Shown one piece after another: positions 1 through 13,169 of a stretch of 64,000 nt of DNA; the stretch's first letter is position 1; every line of letters begins with the position of its first letter. The position numbers and the translations under genes are program-made. The notes under the pieces were generated by a model. It was given only the letters and a program-made list of their open reading frames with translations, searched no databases and was not told where the DNA came from. The stretch is taken from assembly GCA_025345505.1 (NCBI GenBank), contig JANVCC010009977.1, forward strand, positions 333,397 to 397,396, in the 5' to 3' direction. This DNA comes from Todiramphus chloris collaris. Its lineage: Eukaryota; Chordata; Aves; Coraciiformes; Alcedinidae.

Positions 1-2204
1 TAGTGTCCAGAAGTAAAAAAGTTGTTTTCCATAGAAATTTGGCATTACTGCCTCATATCTCAAATCTAAACATCTTGGACAAATGAAGAACGAAATGAGA
101 AAAATCATCTTTGTTTTGGAGAACAATCCAGACTTTTGACCTACCCAACCAATCTTTCAGCCAACATGGATCTTCAGTAAAGAGAGCAACAAAGAATTTG
201 TGTGTCAGTGGGCTGAGTATGTAAAGAAGGCAGGTTTAGGTATAAGAGGGATATGATATGAACCAAAAAGTCTATGACTTTCCTATGAATGCCAGTGGTG
301 AGTAAACAGAGAGCCTCTGTTTTTCCTTATACATGTTGTTTTCTATCATATGCCACCATAAGGAAGATGCACATGAAATAAAGGCTGAAGCTTTCGGGAA
401 AAGGATACCTCAGCCATTAGCATGAAGGCCTTAGTGAAGATAATTTGGAACATCAATGTTTGGTGATGCATTCCAGGCTTTCAGGCTTCAGCGGCTTTTC
501 TTTCCTTAGGCAAGGACAATTTATACAGCCATTATGTATGTGTTATTCATATGTCTTCTCACATAGAAAACACTGATTTATTCCAAGCTTTTGTATAGAA
601 AGAGAGAAAATTTAATCTTTTCTGTGTCTGGTTTAACTACAGGGGGCTGATGTGGTTGTGTACATCTTTCAAAAGCAGCAGAACACTGGAATTTTGGAGT
701 AAACATTTTTATGGCTTTTATATTGAAAATTGCCACGGATGAGAATTGCAAAGGAAATCAGTGTAAAATACTCCCCATCACAATGCTTTCTGTGCTAGTT
801 ATCTGTTGAAAAGAGTTCATTTCAAGCTTGCTGCAGTGATTTGCCCAACAAGCAGAATAACTTTTGACTTCCTAAATAACTATTTTCCTTCATGAGAAGA
901 GTCCTGTATGAAGTTATGATGGATAATCACAGTGCAAACCAGCAGGGCCAGTGAATTGGGTATCAATATCTGAGGAAAGTAAAAAATGGGATTTGACACT
1001 CCTTTAAAACACTAGTTACCTCTATAACATTGAGGATAAACTTAGTGTCTTACATTTTCACTAGTTCCTTCTTAATTTCACTTTCAAGAAAATACATCTA
1101 CTGGTCTGTTAATCCTGAATCTTGGTGTTAATGAAGGAAGAAAGTGAGGCTTCACTGCCCTGAGAGACTTTCATTTAAAAGATTTGTTTTGTAACTTAGA
1201 AAGACTCTGTAAATCCTGCTCAGCAAAGTCTTGAACATAGCATGTTGCTTTTATTTCTCCATTCATGTAAGTAGGTGTTATTCTTGTGACACATTTCTAC
1301 ATTAAAAAATACTGTAAATAATAATCTAAATATCCCTAAAATATTTTATATTTAGGCAATTATTTTCTATAAGTGAACAGCAATCTGAAAACGTCTACTC
1401 TGAGCTTTATTTAAACCAATGAACTAGAAATAAAAGTCTTATCAAAAATAATAATCCCAAAATCTATCAGAATGCCATGAAGGAGGGATCATCTCATGCA
1501 CAGTTTACTCTTCTTTTATATATCAATAGGAAAGTGTTTTATTATTTCTTAGGATACTATCTATAAAGTAAGAAAAGACTGGGTTTATTAAGCTTTTTAG
1601 GTACAATGGGAGTTTTATTATTATAGGTAAATTGTGGTTTCCATGTGGTGAACCATCAGATAGCTAGAGGTTCAACTTCTTCTGTCATAAATTTACCTAG
1701 TGCCTATGCTATGAAAAAAAAAAAAAAAAGTTGGCTTTCTCCAAATGTTTATGCTAGCTTCTGTGAAGATGAACTTTTCTTCTGCAGATAGATGCACACA
1801 AGTGCATATAACCATTGCAAAAGCTCTGTCCTTTGCAAACAAGAACTTTCTACAAGACAGTGAAATGCCCAAGGATTTTGGACTTCAGTGATTTTGCTTT
1901 CTGCATTTCTCACTTTGCCCAGCTCTGACATGGCAAAGGTTCCCTATTCATCTTTGCTTAACTCTTTCAAAGCTGACTGTGAAGCCTTCGGTTACCATGT
2001 GTAAGGCAATAAGGAAGTATCTTATAGACACAAGGTTTATAATAAACTCATTATGATAATTCAATTTGTATTGTTCTAATGTAACCCCTAAAAACTTTAT
2101 TAAGATCTGTAAAGCTTTATAAAGTAGCTGAGAGAGAAATTGCTAATGTAACTTAAATACCTCTAGGGACACTTTTTTTTTTTTTAAGACATTGGCTACC
2201 TTGG
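1..2204. other. Noncoding AT-rich DNA, no gene seen
   Basis: No open frame here resembles a known protein. The stretch is AT-rich unique-looking DNA with a short A-run near 1713-1728 and a T-run near 2171-2184. I see no RNA gene, tandem array or recognisable transposon. It could be intronic or intergenic, since no exon with plausible splice sites and coding bias stands out. Confidence 0.5.
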
Positions 2205-3248
2205 CCTTCTCTGAGTCATTCTGAGTCTTCTCTGAGTCACCAGTTCCCCTGACCCATTCAGCAGTGGGCTCAAAATTTCTCTATGTTTTTTTTTTTTTTT
2301 GTCATTTATATACTTGTAGAAACCTTTCTTGTTTCTCTTCAGCCTGTGGTAGATTAAACTTCATTGGCCTTGGCCTTCATAACGTCATCCCTGCAAGATC
2401 AGACAGCAAGTCTGTACTTCACCAGGGTCATCTGTCCCTACTTCCATCTCTTGTATTCTGTCTTTTTATGTCAGAGTTAGGTCAGTAGATCTTCCTCATC
2501 CATGCAGGCCTCCTTTCTGCATTTTCTTGATTTCCTACTTGTCAGGACAGACCCTTCTTGAACTTAGAGGAGGTGATCCTTGATTATCAGCTGACATTGC
2601 TGTACCTCTCCTCTCTCCAGGGTATCCCACAGGGTTCTTCAAAGCAGATCACTGAAAAAGTTGAATTCTGCTCCCCTGAAATCCAGGGTTGTTCCTGCTT
2701 TTGGCCCTACTATTTCCCTCTAGCATCCTGACCTCTACCATCTCATGGTCGCTACAGCCAATCCTGCCCCTGACTTTTAACTCCCTCACCAGTTCTTCCC
2801 TCTTCATTAAGTATCAGAACCAGCAGAATTCTTTTGCTTTGCTGGTTTCTCAGTAATCTCTGTTAGAATGTTGTCATTTATGCACAAAATAAATCTCTTA
2901 GATTGTTTAAGACCTTCTCTACTGTCCTTCCAGCAGATGGCAGAATGGTTAAAGTCCCCTGAGTCCCACAGCTTATGAACATGAGGTTTCTTGTATTTGA
3001 AGAAAACCTCATCTACTTGCTGATCATGTGGTCTCAGGACAGACCCTGTACAATGACACCCATGTTGGTCTGACTGCTAATCTTAATCCATAAACTCTGG
3101 ACTGACTTTTGAACCTTCCTAAGGCAGAGCCCCATGCATTCCCGATGGTCTGTTACAGAAAGGGTCACTCCCCCTGTTTGCCTTGGCAGCCTCTCCTATC
3201 TAAAACACCCATATGCCTCCACCTAGGTACTACCTGCCTTGCAGATGA
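2205..3248 (-). mobile_element. CR1 LINE fragment, antisense (endonuclease and linker region)
   Basis: Read on the minus strand, this is an internal slice of a CR1 non-LTR retrotransposon. It covers the part of ORF2 that encodes the apurinic-type endonuclease and the linker before the reverse transcriptase. Recognition rests on the characteristic avian antisense CR1 wording, for example the segments at 2225-2275 (CACCAGTTCCCCTGACCCAT), 2725-2760 (CCATCTCATGGTCGCTACAG) and 2930-2950. A T-run at about 2287-2300 interrupts it. Neither the 3' UTR nor the RT core is present, so the copy is truncated at both ends. No long frame survives, and it is an old, dead copy. The boundaries are approximate, to within about 30 bp. 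Confidence 0.85.
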
Positions 3249-4589
3249 GTAGTGTCAAGAAAGTTTGACTAGAATTTTGTCTGAAAAAGCCATGTATACC
3301 TTACAGGTTGTTATATTTGGATATTTTTATTTTGTTTGCATTGTGACCTTAAACTATGATTCAGAACTTGGTTTGAGAAAAATATCCTTATGGTTAAGGC
3401 CCAAGTTGGTGTTCACAAAACTGAAATTTCTGAAAGACTTTTATGTGAAATGTCAAAGTTGTATTATTTTATGCATCTTTTATTTTAACTCAGAACTTGT
3501 CATTATAAAATGTTGAGAGAGATTTTTTTTTTACATGATGAAAACAGGGAAAAAACCCAAAGGTTTCCTTTGGAGGTCTGGACTCTTTGGATCTGTAATG
3601 TTCTTAAAGGCTGTTGATCCTATGTGAAATTTTCAGCAAGCTATGGTACAAAATTTAATCTGCCCTAATATATGTGTAAGATATAGGGTGTGTACAATTG
3701 TTTAGATTTCGTATGAATCATTACAAAGAAGCTGTGGGTAAATATGTTTACTGCCTGCAACTTTCTGAAAGCTGTTCAGTGAATAAATTTTATAGGATCA
3801 GAGGGCAAACATGTAAGTTAGAATGATTTTGAAAAATTCCTTCTCCAGAACAATAGGCAATTTCAATATCTCGTTTCAAGAAAAGTCAGCAGCTTTTGTG
3901 TATTATGTAAAACAATCAGAAACTTGTCTTACTTACCACAAAGGCTATAAAATAACTTATTTAGCAAATGAAATTAAAAGATTTCATTTGCTCACTTTGC
4001 AAAATCAGCTACCATGTGTTGTTTAAAGATGTGTTTAAAATATTCTGGTAGAGATAATATAAATTTCCTAAAGGAAACATGGGGCTATATCTGCTAAATC
4101 ACCATAAAATATTCATTTTTTAGTAAGTAATGTTTATGATTTATTTCTTCCTTCTCTTCTATATAATAACCTTTGGAATGCACTGACTATCAATTTCCCC
4201 AGTGATTTTAATTTCTATGGTCTATCTGTGCTCATTTTTTTTTGGACATTATGTAGGTATTTGCATATCAGTATGGCTGCTATTCTGCTACTGAATGCAG
4301 AGATGTAGAAATGTGGCATACATTTACTTTCTTGCATCTTTTAATCAGATTCTTACCTCTGTATGAATTGTTATTCAGCTGCAAGGGAGGGTGAAATTTT
4401 AAAAATTCTTAAGTAATGACAGCGTAGATACATGGCTATATCAGTGACAAATAAGAGGCTGGAGGACAGGTTAGGGCCATAAACACAGACATCTGTAGAT
4501 GAAAATTAAAGGATATTTCCATTTCCTTGTACAGACCATGTAAATCTGTATGGGTAGGACTGGTTTGTGACTACCAAAGTCATAAAAAA
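3249..4589. other. Noncoding AT-rich DNA
   Basis: Unique-looking AT-rich sequence lies between two CR1 fragments. The short open frames here have no recognisable domain and no coding bias. No RNA gene or repeat is seen. Confidence 0.45.
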
Positions 4590-6467
4590 TTATAGAGAAG
4601 TAGTCAGGGCATGTAGGAAGGCAATAAGAAAGGCCAAAGCCCTCTTAGAGATTAAGTTGGTAAATCAGGTAAAAGAGAATAAGAAAAGTTTCTTTAAATA
4701 CATAAGTGCCAAGAGGAAGAACAAGGAAAGTGTGGGACCACTGCTGAATGAGAAAGCAGTCTTAATAACCGAGGATGCAGAGAAGGGAGAGTTGCTCAAC
4801 ACCTTCTTTGCTTCAGTCTTTTCTTCTAAGACCAGCCCCTGTGAACTCCAGTCCCTGGTTGAAGGGGAGAAAGCCTGGGGGAAGGATGACTCTGCACTGG
4901 TCAATCAAGACTGGGTTAAGGACCAGTTACGTAAGGTGAATATACATAAGTCCATGGGCCCTGATGAGATGCACCCAAGAGTGCTGAGAGAATTGGCTGA
5001 TGTTATTGCCCTGCCACTCTCCATCATTTTTGCAAAATCATGGCAAACGGGAGAGGTGCCGGAGGACTGGAGGAAAGCCAATGTCACTCCAGTCTTCAAA
5101 AAGGGCTGGAAAAAGATTCCAGAAAACTATAGACCAGTCAGTCTTACCTCCATCCCTGGAAAGATAATGGAGAGGCTCATTCTGGAGTTTATCTCTAGGC
5201 ACATGGAAGATAAGAAGGTTATCAGGAGTAGTCAACATGGATTTACCAAGGGGAAGTCATGACTAATCTAATAGCCTTCTATGATATTGTAACTGGATGG
5301 CTAGATGCAGGGAGACCAGTGGATATAGTCTATCTTGACCTTAGCAAGGCTTTTGACACAGTCTCCCATAACATCCTTGTGGAGAAGCTTGGAAAGTATG
5401 GGATAGAAGAGCAGGTAGTAAGATGGATTAGTAACTGGTTGGACAATAGAGTCCAGAGAGTGGTGGTCAATGGTGCCAAGTCCAGCTGGAGAGCTGTAAC
5501 CAGTGGAGTCCCCCAGGGATCAGTGCTGGGTCCACTCCTGTTCAACATCTTTATCAATGACATTGATGACAGCACAGAGTGTTGTCACGGCAGACACAAA
5601 ACTGTGAGGATCGGCAGATACACCTGAAAGCTGTGCAGCCATCCAGTGGGACTTGGACAGGTTGGAGAACTGGGAAGGGCAGAACCAAATGAGGTTTAAC
5701 AAGGATAAATGTAGAGTCCTGCATCAAGGTAAGAATAATAAATTACACCAGTACAGACTGGGAGGTGATCTGCTGGAGAGCAGTCTTGTGGAGAAAGACT
5801 TGGGAGTCCTGGTGGACAACAAGTTCTCCATGGAGCAGCAATGTGCCCTTGTGGCCAGGAAGGCCAATGGTATCCTGGGGTGTATCAAGAGGAGCGTGTC
5901 CAGCAGATCGAGGGAGGTTCTTCTCCCCCTCTACTCTGCACTGGCGAGACCTCACCTGGAGTATTGTGTCCAGTTCTGGGCTCCCCAGTTCAAGAGAGAC
6001 AGGGATCTGCTTGAGAGAGTCCAACGGAGGGCTACAAGGATGATTGAGGGACTGGAGCACATGCCTTATGAGGAGAGGCTGAGTCTGGAAAAGAGAAGAC
6101 TGAGAGGGGATTTGATAAATGTTTATAAATATATGAGGGCTAAGTGTCAAGAGGAAAGGGACAGCCTCTTCTCACTCGTTCCTTGTGATAGGACTAGGGG
6201 GAATGGATATAAGCTGGAGCACAAGAGGTTCCACCTTAACATGAGGAGGAACTTCCTTACAGTAAGAGTCACAGAGCACTGGAACAGGCTGCCCAGAGAG
6301 GCTGGGGAGTCTCCTTCTCTGGAAATTTTCAAAACTCGCCTGGATGCCTTCCTGAGTGACCTGTGTTAGGGTAGATTAGGTGATCCTGCCCTGGCAGGGG
6401 GGTTGAACTCAAAGATCTCCAAGGTCCCTTTCAACCCCTAACACTCTCTGATTCTGTGATTCTGTGA
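4590..6467 (+). mobile_element. CR1 LINE, 5'-truncated, sense
   Basis: This is a 5'-truncated CR1 retrotransposon of about 1.9 kb carrying the 3' two thirds of ORF2 and a complete 3' end. The 3' UTR (6370-6450) contains the typical CR1 text ending in AGGTCCCTTTCAACCC. It terminates in the short CR1 tail repeat ATTCTGTG ATTCTGTGA (6451-6467) rather than poly(A), which is the family signature. CR1 elements normally lack target-site duplications, and none is obvious here. The coding part is described separately. Its frames are long enough to suggest a fairly young avian subfamily. Confidence 0.95.
4594..6369 (+). pseudogene. CR1 ORF2 reverse transcriptase, broken
   Basis: This is the reverse transcriptase half of CR1 ORF2, which copies the element's RNA at the insertion site. 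Three consecutive frames are visible. The first (to 5262) has the RT N-terminal text [34 protein letters not shown] and NYRPVSLTS...SSQHGF. The second (5259-5627) has [16 protein letters not shown] and [20 protein letters not shown]. The third (about 5650-6369) has the thumb and C-terminus [15 protein letters not shown], ...TRMIEGL and [20 protein letters not shown]. Frame changes fall near 5255 and 5590-5650. Between the last two frames the RT segment that normally carries the catalytic FADD box is shortened and scrambled (about 5572-5625), so the enzyme cannot be active. The endonuclease domain is lost by 5' truncation. Confidence 0.93.
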
Positions 6468-8860
6468 AATGTCCAACAACAGTCTGCTGCCATCCACGTT
6501 CTCATTCTAGTGCCAGAATGATGACTGGAAACATTTATTGGCGAAGACCTGTTGTTCACTGAAACTGGTAGCAGCAATCTGGGGCTTCTTGGTACAGTTC
6601 TGCACAGAAGATACACAAGGGCATTTGTCAGAAACACTTTCTATCATGTGACTCTCTTCTCCACTAGGAACTCACCTGACTGAGATAATCCTTTTATCTC
6701 CATGATGTTTCCAATGATGGATCTTTACATTTTTACAGCCAAACAGTATGCCCACTGCAGTCCAACAAAAAGTTAATTCTTGCCTGATTTACAAAGAAAA
6801 GTAGACTTTTGCAGTTGTGTTGAGCAAATAATCCTCAGGAACACCAAATTCCACCAAGTTTCGGACTACGCAGAGCTGGCTGAAAGTTATGGATACAAAT
6901 CTAACACTGATGAATCAAAGGCTGTAAAGGGATGCACTGGCCAACAAGGTTGCTCACCCATAGAATGAGCAAATACAGTCTCAGCCATGGGTATTGGTGA
7001 TGTAAGGTGAATGCTCAAAAAATTATGTGGTGGAGGGATATAAATAGGTAAACAGGTCTATAAAATGCAGGGGGCAGACCTGGTCTATGGAGATGTGGAG
7101 CAGAATGAGTGTGAGTGTTTTCTGGAGTAGGTCATGAAGAGGTACACTCATATCCTCTGAAATACAAGCTCTGTTGGTCCTCTTGTTTGTGGAATGAACT
7201 TTGTCTTTGGTATTTTTTTTAAAGCTTTTCTACCTGGGGTTTAATTTGGAAGATGTTGTGCATGATTAACTGAATTCTTGTTTCCTGAAAGAGGCTAAAA
7301 TTGTTCCCATAGTAATAAATGGTTCAATTATTGCAAAAGAAGAAAAAAAATATTTGTACTTTAGATGGCAAATGTTCCAAAAATAATTTTTTATCACATA
7401 TTATCTTCTCTATCTTGTGCTTTACCAAGTGTTTTGCTAAATATGAGGGAAAGTTCTTTGCAGCAATCCATGTAAAGCAACATTATTTGGAGCTTAAAGG
7501 TCAGGCTTAGGCTTGTGCTTAGCTGGTTATAAAATTAATTGCTATTATTCTCTTGCAGTGATGCAAGAAAGCCGAGCTTGGGGTGTTAAAATTTCTGATT
7601 CTTCTTAGAAAGTGTAACTTCAGACAGGCCATCCATAGAGAACCCTGAACTAAGCTAAAATGTCATACACAGTTCTTTCACCTCTGAATTTCCAGTTGCT
7701 TGAGGGGAGCTATATTTGATTTATGCTAATGATGGGCAGATTTATAATTTTGCCATATGTCCAACAAAAGGAGGAATCCTCCACTGAAGTGCTTTAGGTG
7801 ATGCCTAACTTATGGACAGTGATTTGTGATTTTGCTGACAGCTTTCTTTGTCAATAAGCAGCACTTCCTTTCTTAGATATAGCAGCAGCAGCAGCATTGC
7901 CCAGGCCCCTCACTGACTTCTCGCTGTACAGCACTGTAAAATGAAGATTAGCAGTATCATGGAAAGTGTTTTCTGGAACAAGATTACCTGGTGCCTGCTG
8001 TACATGCAATTGGTGATGATCTATTCATTCATGAAAGCAGAGTCTCTATGCAGCTGCCTTTGCTTCAGTAATTAGATATATTTAATTTCTGTTCCCTTAG
8101 TCTGTTGGAAGTTCTCATGGCTGTATTTCTTTTATTTTCTTCATCATCATCTAATATCTATCTATGAATTCCTCTGGGAATTCTTCCTCCTTACCTGTAG
8201 GAACTGTCAGCAGTCCTACATATGTATTTTTTCTAAAAGTCGCCATTCCTTCAATTTTCCTCTCCAAGATCCATTTAGCCTACCTCACACCAGCTGCAAT
8301 GCTCTTATTAGCATTCATAATTTCAGACTTATTTTTGAGTTCCTCAGCTTGACTTTCTATATCTTTTGTATGATTATCTAGCCTTGTGCTTTTATTAAGG
8401 GAATGGTACCTTGTGACCTTGTTACTGAGGAAGGCTATCTGAACTCTGTTTCCAGTTGTGTCAGAAAGTTTCTCTGTAATCTTGTGTGTCCCAGTGTCCT
8501 AGCATTAAGGTAAGGAAATCACATTCTCATTTCATGGCATTATGTGAAGTATAATTCTTTGATTATATTATTGGATAAGAAGTGACATTATCAGTCTTTT
8601 GACTTGACTTTCAAAACACATTAGTCTTTTCATGACTATTTAATGAAAAAGAGGTTAACATTAAAATTAACCTATTACAAGACACTATTTTCACTGTTCT
8701 CACTTAGCAGTACTTTAGCCATTTTGATTGAAATATTAAATTTGTTACCCGAGGCTAAATGGTCAAAACCATCTCCCAATACCCAAAACCTACAGAAAAA
8801 AATATTTCATCTTTTTTTAGCACAGATCTGGCAACACTCTTGCATTTTGTCCAGTAGTAA

Positions 8861-8923
8861 TATTACTACTAAAATTACTACCACTACTACTACTGCTACT
8901 ACTACTATTGCTACTACAACTAC
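8861..8923. repeat. (ACT)n trinucleotide microsatellite
   Basis: An interrupted run of ACT/ACC/GCT triplets spans about 60 bp. Read in frame it gives a threonine-rich peptide inside a 133-codon open frame, but the flanks of that frame look like random AT-rich translation, so I treat it as a microsatellite and not a gene. Confidence 0.85.
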
Positions 8924-9784
8924 AAGATATAAGAGCTTCCTCTATAGGACACAACTTTCCATTTTTTTATTTACCAGGTTTCAAGTGCTGGACTTTACAG
9001 CCTTAATGTATTCTTTTAACAGAGTTCTATTTATGTGCAAATAAAAATCAAGGCCCAAAATTAGCAAAATCCTGTCTCTGCTCTACCAAATGCATTAGGA
9101 TGAAAAAAAATCAGTAATTCCGTGTCAGTAAATTGCTCCCAGGCTGTGAAATGGTGAACAATATAGAACAAATAAGACAGGGCACATAGTGGGCAATAAC
9201 ACTGTGCACACACATTATTTTTACATATGTTTCCTATTAATAAAGCTACTTAGCAGTTCATTTAATGTATTCTTTCCTTCTTCCAACAAGCAGAAAGTCA
9301 TTTTTGATTCAGTGCTGCTTTAATATTTTATATCCACATTAGTTATGGGAATATTTTGTTAGAATTAAATTATTGTATATGACCAGAAGGAATCTAAAGT
9401 AGTATCTCCCAGCACTTAATAACAGTGGAGCAGAACAATTTCCTTAAAATATATAATACTACTCCATTTAGGTATGAAAGCAAAAGTAAAACAGAATTGT
9501 TATGTTTTGTTTTCTAAAGAAGCTGGTGACAGCATTAACTGATAATATTCATACATTCAGTTTTATCTCTTCTGGCCTCCAAATTAAAATGAACAAAATT
9601 AATCCCCGTAGTTTAAAAGGAGATGACAAATTGATAAGGGATGCTTAACAGAAAATGGTTTAAAGTAACTACTTACTGATGATCGTGGTTAAAGGTGATT
9701 AAGTGTCAAGAATTAAAAGTGTCTACAGAAAAAAAAAGGTAAAACTAAAAACAGCACACAGGAAGTCCATCATGAGGATAAGAG

Positions 9785-9852
9785 AATGAAATCACATGAA
9801 ATAAGATGAAAATAGATGAAATAAGATGAAAGATGAATAAGATGAAATGAAA
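9785..9852. repeat. Degenerate GATGAAATAA-type tandem repeat
   Basis: Imperfect copies of ATGAAAT / AAGATGAAA follow each other for about 70 bp with variable spacing. It is a purine-rich minisatellite-like tract without coding meaning. Confidence 0.7.
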
Positions 9853-11765
9853 CCACAGACTGGCCTTGCTGTCTGCTAAGTCTTCTGAACAGTCACAGAC
9901 TTTTAACAACATGCTTGCACCACGTTTGACCGCATGAGCTTCTGGACCAGCTTCTAAATTGTAGTGAATAATAATGTCACAGTCATTGTGTCACACATGG
10001 GTGTGAGTGTTGCTTGGGAAAATGTTAGGATCAGGAGAAGAGACTGTAACTGAATCCAGTAAAAGGAGTCAGAAATAAATATAAAACTCACCTTAACTTC
10101 CATGTAGTATATAACTCATTTTTGCAGAAAAATGTATAAATAATATAAATTAATAATAATAAAGAAATGTAACAAGAGAAAAGAAACTTCTGTGTTTTTT
10201 TAAATCTGCAGAAAGCAATTCTTGTCTCCATATTTCTCAAACCCTTAGTGAAGACTAACAATTCTCATTCCTTAGAGTGACAACACTTCTTTTCTCTCTT
10301 TATCATACTTTAAGAACATTATTATTCTTCATGTCTTTCGCAGATCTCAGGTATTGATTAAGAAAGAAAGGACTGAAACATCTGTTGATAGTTCAGCCAT
10401 CCAGTCATGAAACTATAAATAGGAATTTGGTTCTTTGGACTGATAGATAGTTTCCTTGACCTAACATAAGTGTGCCCACAACTATAAGGCATCAGAGAAA
10501 AAGCAATCTAAATTTGTCACCATAGAGAGGAGACTTTTCAATTACAGAAATGTCCATCATATGCTTATACCAGGTCCCATGAGTTAGTAACCATTTATTT
10601 TCAGAGATTCCATAAGGCTTGCTCTAAAAAATTGCTTTGTAGCTTTTCATTAAACTCTTTTTCAGTTAATCCAAGTTAGTACAAGTCACAGTGATTGTCC
10701 ACAGTATCTTATTTCCTGACTGACTGAACCTTAGAAAGAATTATAAAAATCATGAGAAAAACTCTTTAGGAGAATTTAAGATCAGTTATCTGCAGTGCTT
10801 CTGTGGATGCTTAAACTTTCCAAGCAAAAAGAGGGAAAATGGGAGCTTGGGAATGGTATTTTTCACAGTAGATGTATGATTATCTTCAGACAGGAACTTG
10901 AAATGAGAGTAGGTGGAAAAAGAAATCATTAAAATAAATGACATCCATGGTTAAGCAACAAAGCAAATTATGTCCATGAATGACTAAAAAAGCTATGAAG
11001 AATTTTTCATTCAGCCTAAAATAAGGGATAGACTATCACCATGTTGTTTGTGTGACACCCACTGTGCACTGAGTCAGATTCCTTATCAGTCATTATAGTC
11101 TGATAATTTGTGTTTTCTATACTTTCTACCTCCCTTTTTTTCCTCTTTTTTTCTCTCTCTCTCTTTTTTTTTCTTTTCTTTTTCAAATGATCTTTACAAC
11201 ATAAATAAAATAATTCACAAAATACACTTATGTGCTTTTATTTATATGACAGTGGGAAGCAAATTCCAGAGATTAATACAAATCCATGTAAAGGACATTG
11301 AAAGTAAGTGGGAGTGCCTTCAATGTCTCTGTCCAACCTGTACTTTGAGAAAAAGTCTACTCTTGAATGTGATTAGCTAAAAAGTAAAAAAAAAAGGTCT
11401 TTAAAGAGTTGCTACACCCAACTTATATCCTTTATCACAGGAAAATGATTTTGTATTGTCTGGAACAGAGGTCACCAACCCAGAGAAAAAATAAATAACC
11501 CTAACCCTGTGTAGAACACAGGAAATTCCACCTAAAAACTATCTTTTTAAAAGTTTGGTATGAATCTTTTGAATTTTTAAATAATTGCAGAACTGTTTTG
11601 ACTTCTATTAAGGTAAATCCAGTCCAGTCTTGCCATAAATGCTAATAATGATGGCATAGTAAAACTCCTAGTTGCCACCCTAAAAAATTGAACTGTCTTA
11701 CCTTGCAGGTTATACCTATGGATCTGTTCAGGTTTTCAGTAATTATCCTTAAAAGTTACTGAATT

Positions 11766-12985
11766 CATAGAAGCATAGAATCATAAAATTTTAGAGGTTG
11801 AAAGGGACCTCTAGAGATCATCGAGTCCAACTCCCTTGCCAAAGCAGGATCACCCAGGGCATGTCACACAGGAAACATCCAGACGTGTTTTGAAAGTCTC
11901 GAGAGAAGGAGACTCCACAACTTCTCTGGGCAGCCTGTTCCAGTGCTCCATCACCCTCACAGTAAAGATGTTCCTCCTCACGTTGAGGTGGAACCTTCTA
12001 TGCCCAAATTTATACCCATTGTTCCTTGTCCAATTGCTGGGCACTGCAGAAAAGAGATTGGCCCCTTCCATTTGACACCCATCCTTCAGATACTTACGGA
12101 CCTTAATATGGTCTCAGTCTTCTCCTATCAAGACTAAACAGCCCCAGTTGCCTCAGTCTTTCTTCAAAGTTTCTCTATGAGGATGTTATGGGAGACATTA
12201 TCAAAAACCCTACTGAAGTCAAGGTAAATTACATCCTCATCTCTCCCTTCATCTTCCCATTTGGTCATGGCTTCATAGAAGTATATCAGATTAGTCAAGC
12301 AGGATTCCCCTTTTTATAAATCCATGGTGGCTACTCCTGATAACCTTCTTTTCTTCCATGTAGTTAGGGATGGCCTGCAGAATCAGCTGCTCCATCACCT
12401 TTCCAAGGATGGAGGTGAGGCTGACCAGTCTGTGGTAGCCCGGGTCTTCCCTCTTGCCCTTTTTGAAGACTGGAGTGACATTGGCTTTCTTCCAGTCAAC
12501 AGCCCCTCTCCTGTTCTGCATGATTTTTGAAAAATGATGGAGTGGCTCAGCAACAGTATCAGACTCTCAGCACAGATGGATGCACCCCACCGGGTCCCAT
12601 GGATCTGTGTGTTTTCAGTTTATCCAAGTGTTCTCTAACCCAGTCCTGACTGACTAACAGAGTGTCTTCCTCTCTCCAGTTCTGCTCTTACTTCCAAGGA
12701 CTGGGATTCCTGAGGGCTGCTTTTTGGAGTAAAGTCTGAGCCAAAGAAGGCATTTAGCAGCTCTGCCATCTCTGCATCCTCTGTTACCATATCTCCCACC
12801 TCATTTAGCAGTGGCTCTACTTTTTCCCTACTCTTCCTTTTCTCACTGACGTATTTGAAAAAGCTCTTCTTTTGTTTCTGTCACCTCCGTGGTGAGACTA
12901 AGTTCCAAGAGAACTTTGGCTTCTCTTGTTGAGTCTCTACATACTCTGGCATACAAATCCATATAGTGATATATCAAAACATTTC
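11766..12985 (-). mobile_element. CR1 LINE, antisense, internally deleted
   Basis: The element's 3' end is at 11766 (TCATAGAAGCATAGAATCAT on the plus strand, the reverse of the CR1 tail), followed by the antisense 3' UTR. On the minus strand the RT C-terminus reads [20 protein letters not shown] (11866-11955), and further back the RT N-terminal block [17 protein letters not shown] and SSHHGF (12291-12521). Around 12165-12185 the thumb region joins directly to the DTV(S/P)HNI-type segment, so several hundred bases of RT core are missing. The element then runs into the pre-RT linker and fades near 12985. It contains several stops and is dead. Confidence 0.92.
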
Positions 12986-13169
12986 TAACTACAGCAGCAA
13001 CAAGCTTTTTGTGATCAGAACCACTGTGAAACACCTCTTTTGTGCTTAAGATTAGGCAAAGATGTTTTTGGTTTAGCTTGTCGTAAACTCGGAACAGTTT
13101 GAACATTGTCTTAGTACCCATGCATGTGTGTTCTCACAGAATTTATACTTTAATTTGGAAGCAGTGCTC

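Larger units (their letters stand above)
6468..11765. other. Noncoding DNA between CR1 copies
   Basis: About 5.3 kb of AT-rich DNA without a convincing gene. It holds two simple repeats, annotated separately, and a short CAG run near 7880-7896. A pyrimidine-rich tract lies near 11125-11185. The scattered short open frames are low-complexity or have no recognisable domain. Confidence 0.45.

Noticed and set aside
8643..9044. 133-codon open frame with a Thr-rich stretch
   Set aside because: The Thr run is the translation of an ACT microsatellite, and the flanks look like random AT-rich code without a domain.
11494..11510. Telomere-like CCCTAACCCT
   Set aside because: Less than two repeat units, too short for an interstitial telomere.
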